From IMG/VR virus record IMGVR_UViG_3300028025_001879, positions 1 to 21,773 of that record: DNA of 21,773 nt, one strand, 5' to 3'. This stretch comes from a virus. How positions within the stretch are numbered: the first letter of the stretch is position 1; every line of letters begins with the position of its first letter. Below, piece after piece: positions 21,703 to 21,773 of the stretch. The notes beneath the pieces are model-generated. The model did not search any database. It was given only the letters and a program-made list of their open reading frames with translations, and had not been told where the DNA came from. The translations under genes and the position numbers were made by a program.

Positions 21703-21773
21703 CGCTTGACTTATGGGGGTGAGTATGATATAAGCATAGGCAGAACTCTCACCCTATACTTTAGAGTTAGGGG
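21703..21773. repeat. 71-bp inverted repeat, right arm
   Basis: Exact reverse complement of 21466-21536. It runs to the last base of the window, so the match may extend beyond. Confidence 0.95.
21706..21734 (+). promoter_or_regulatory. Rightward promoter in right repeat arm
   Basis: TTGACT (21706-21711), 17 bp, TATAAG (21729-21734) on the + strand. It would drive genes beyond the right edge, divergently from the - strand region. Confidence 0.7.

Overview
The window is part of a tailed bacteriophage genome, almost certainly a phage of a low-GC actinobacterium. The evidence for the host is a phage WhiB-family iron-sulfur regulator, a lysozyme-like protein of the type found in actinobacterial secreted lysozymes, a DUF2746-like membrane protein and A/T-rich coding throughout. 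A freshwater host of the Nanopelagicales (acI) type would fit, but that is inference. I see no integrase, no portal, terminase or capsid gene and no complete tRNA.

The left part (1-8700, + strand) is the end of the late module. It holds a tail fibre open at its 5' end, a glycine-rich adhesin-like protein, two small accessory proteins (one acetyltransferase-like), a second fibre with repeated propeller-like units, a 39-aa Cys protein, a 733-aa tail-associated protein, and a lysis cassette (small membrane protein, CHAP endolysin, second membrane protein). A strong terminator follows. A methyltransferase gene on the - strand (8699-9271) separates this block from the next.

The middle (9407-15268, + strand) is a tightly overlapping DNA-metabolism operon. 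It appears to start from an extended -10 promoter that gives a leaderless mRNA. It encodes a Cas4/RecB-like exonuclease split into two polypeptides by a small ORF, a Cys-containing protein, a RecA/DnaB-like ATPase, a zinc-ribbon protein, a Holliday-junction-resolvase-like nuclease, a primase split into zinc-finger and TOPRIM ORFs, a DUF1599/Nmad1 protein, a calcineurin-like phosphoesterase and a sigma-factor-like protein.

The right part (15250-21773) is entirely on the - strand and converges on the middle operon with a 19-bp overlap. It carries many small genes: a PD-(D/E)XK-like protein, two zinc ribbons, a lysozyme-like protein, WhiB, and a class II glutamine amidotransferase next to an amidoligase, both with unusual Cys-rich domains. 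The strand is punctuated by promoters of one design (TTGACT or TTGCTA, exactly 17 bp, TANNNT-like box). At its far end a 71-bp perfect inverted repeat carries two divergent copies of such a promoter around a 166-bp spacer with repeated TCAGGT words.

The most interesting items are the amidotransferase/amidoligase pair, two matching three-way-junction elements that resemble a reduced tRNA, the exonuclease whose cluster cysteines sit on two polypeptides, the frame-displaced primase, and the terminal inverted repeat with its promoter family.
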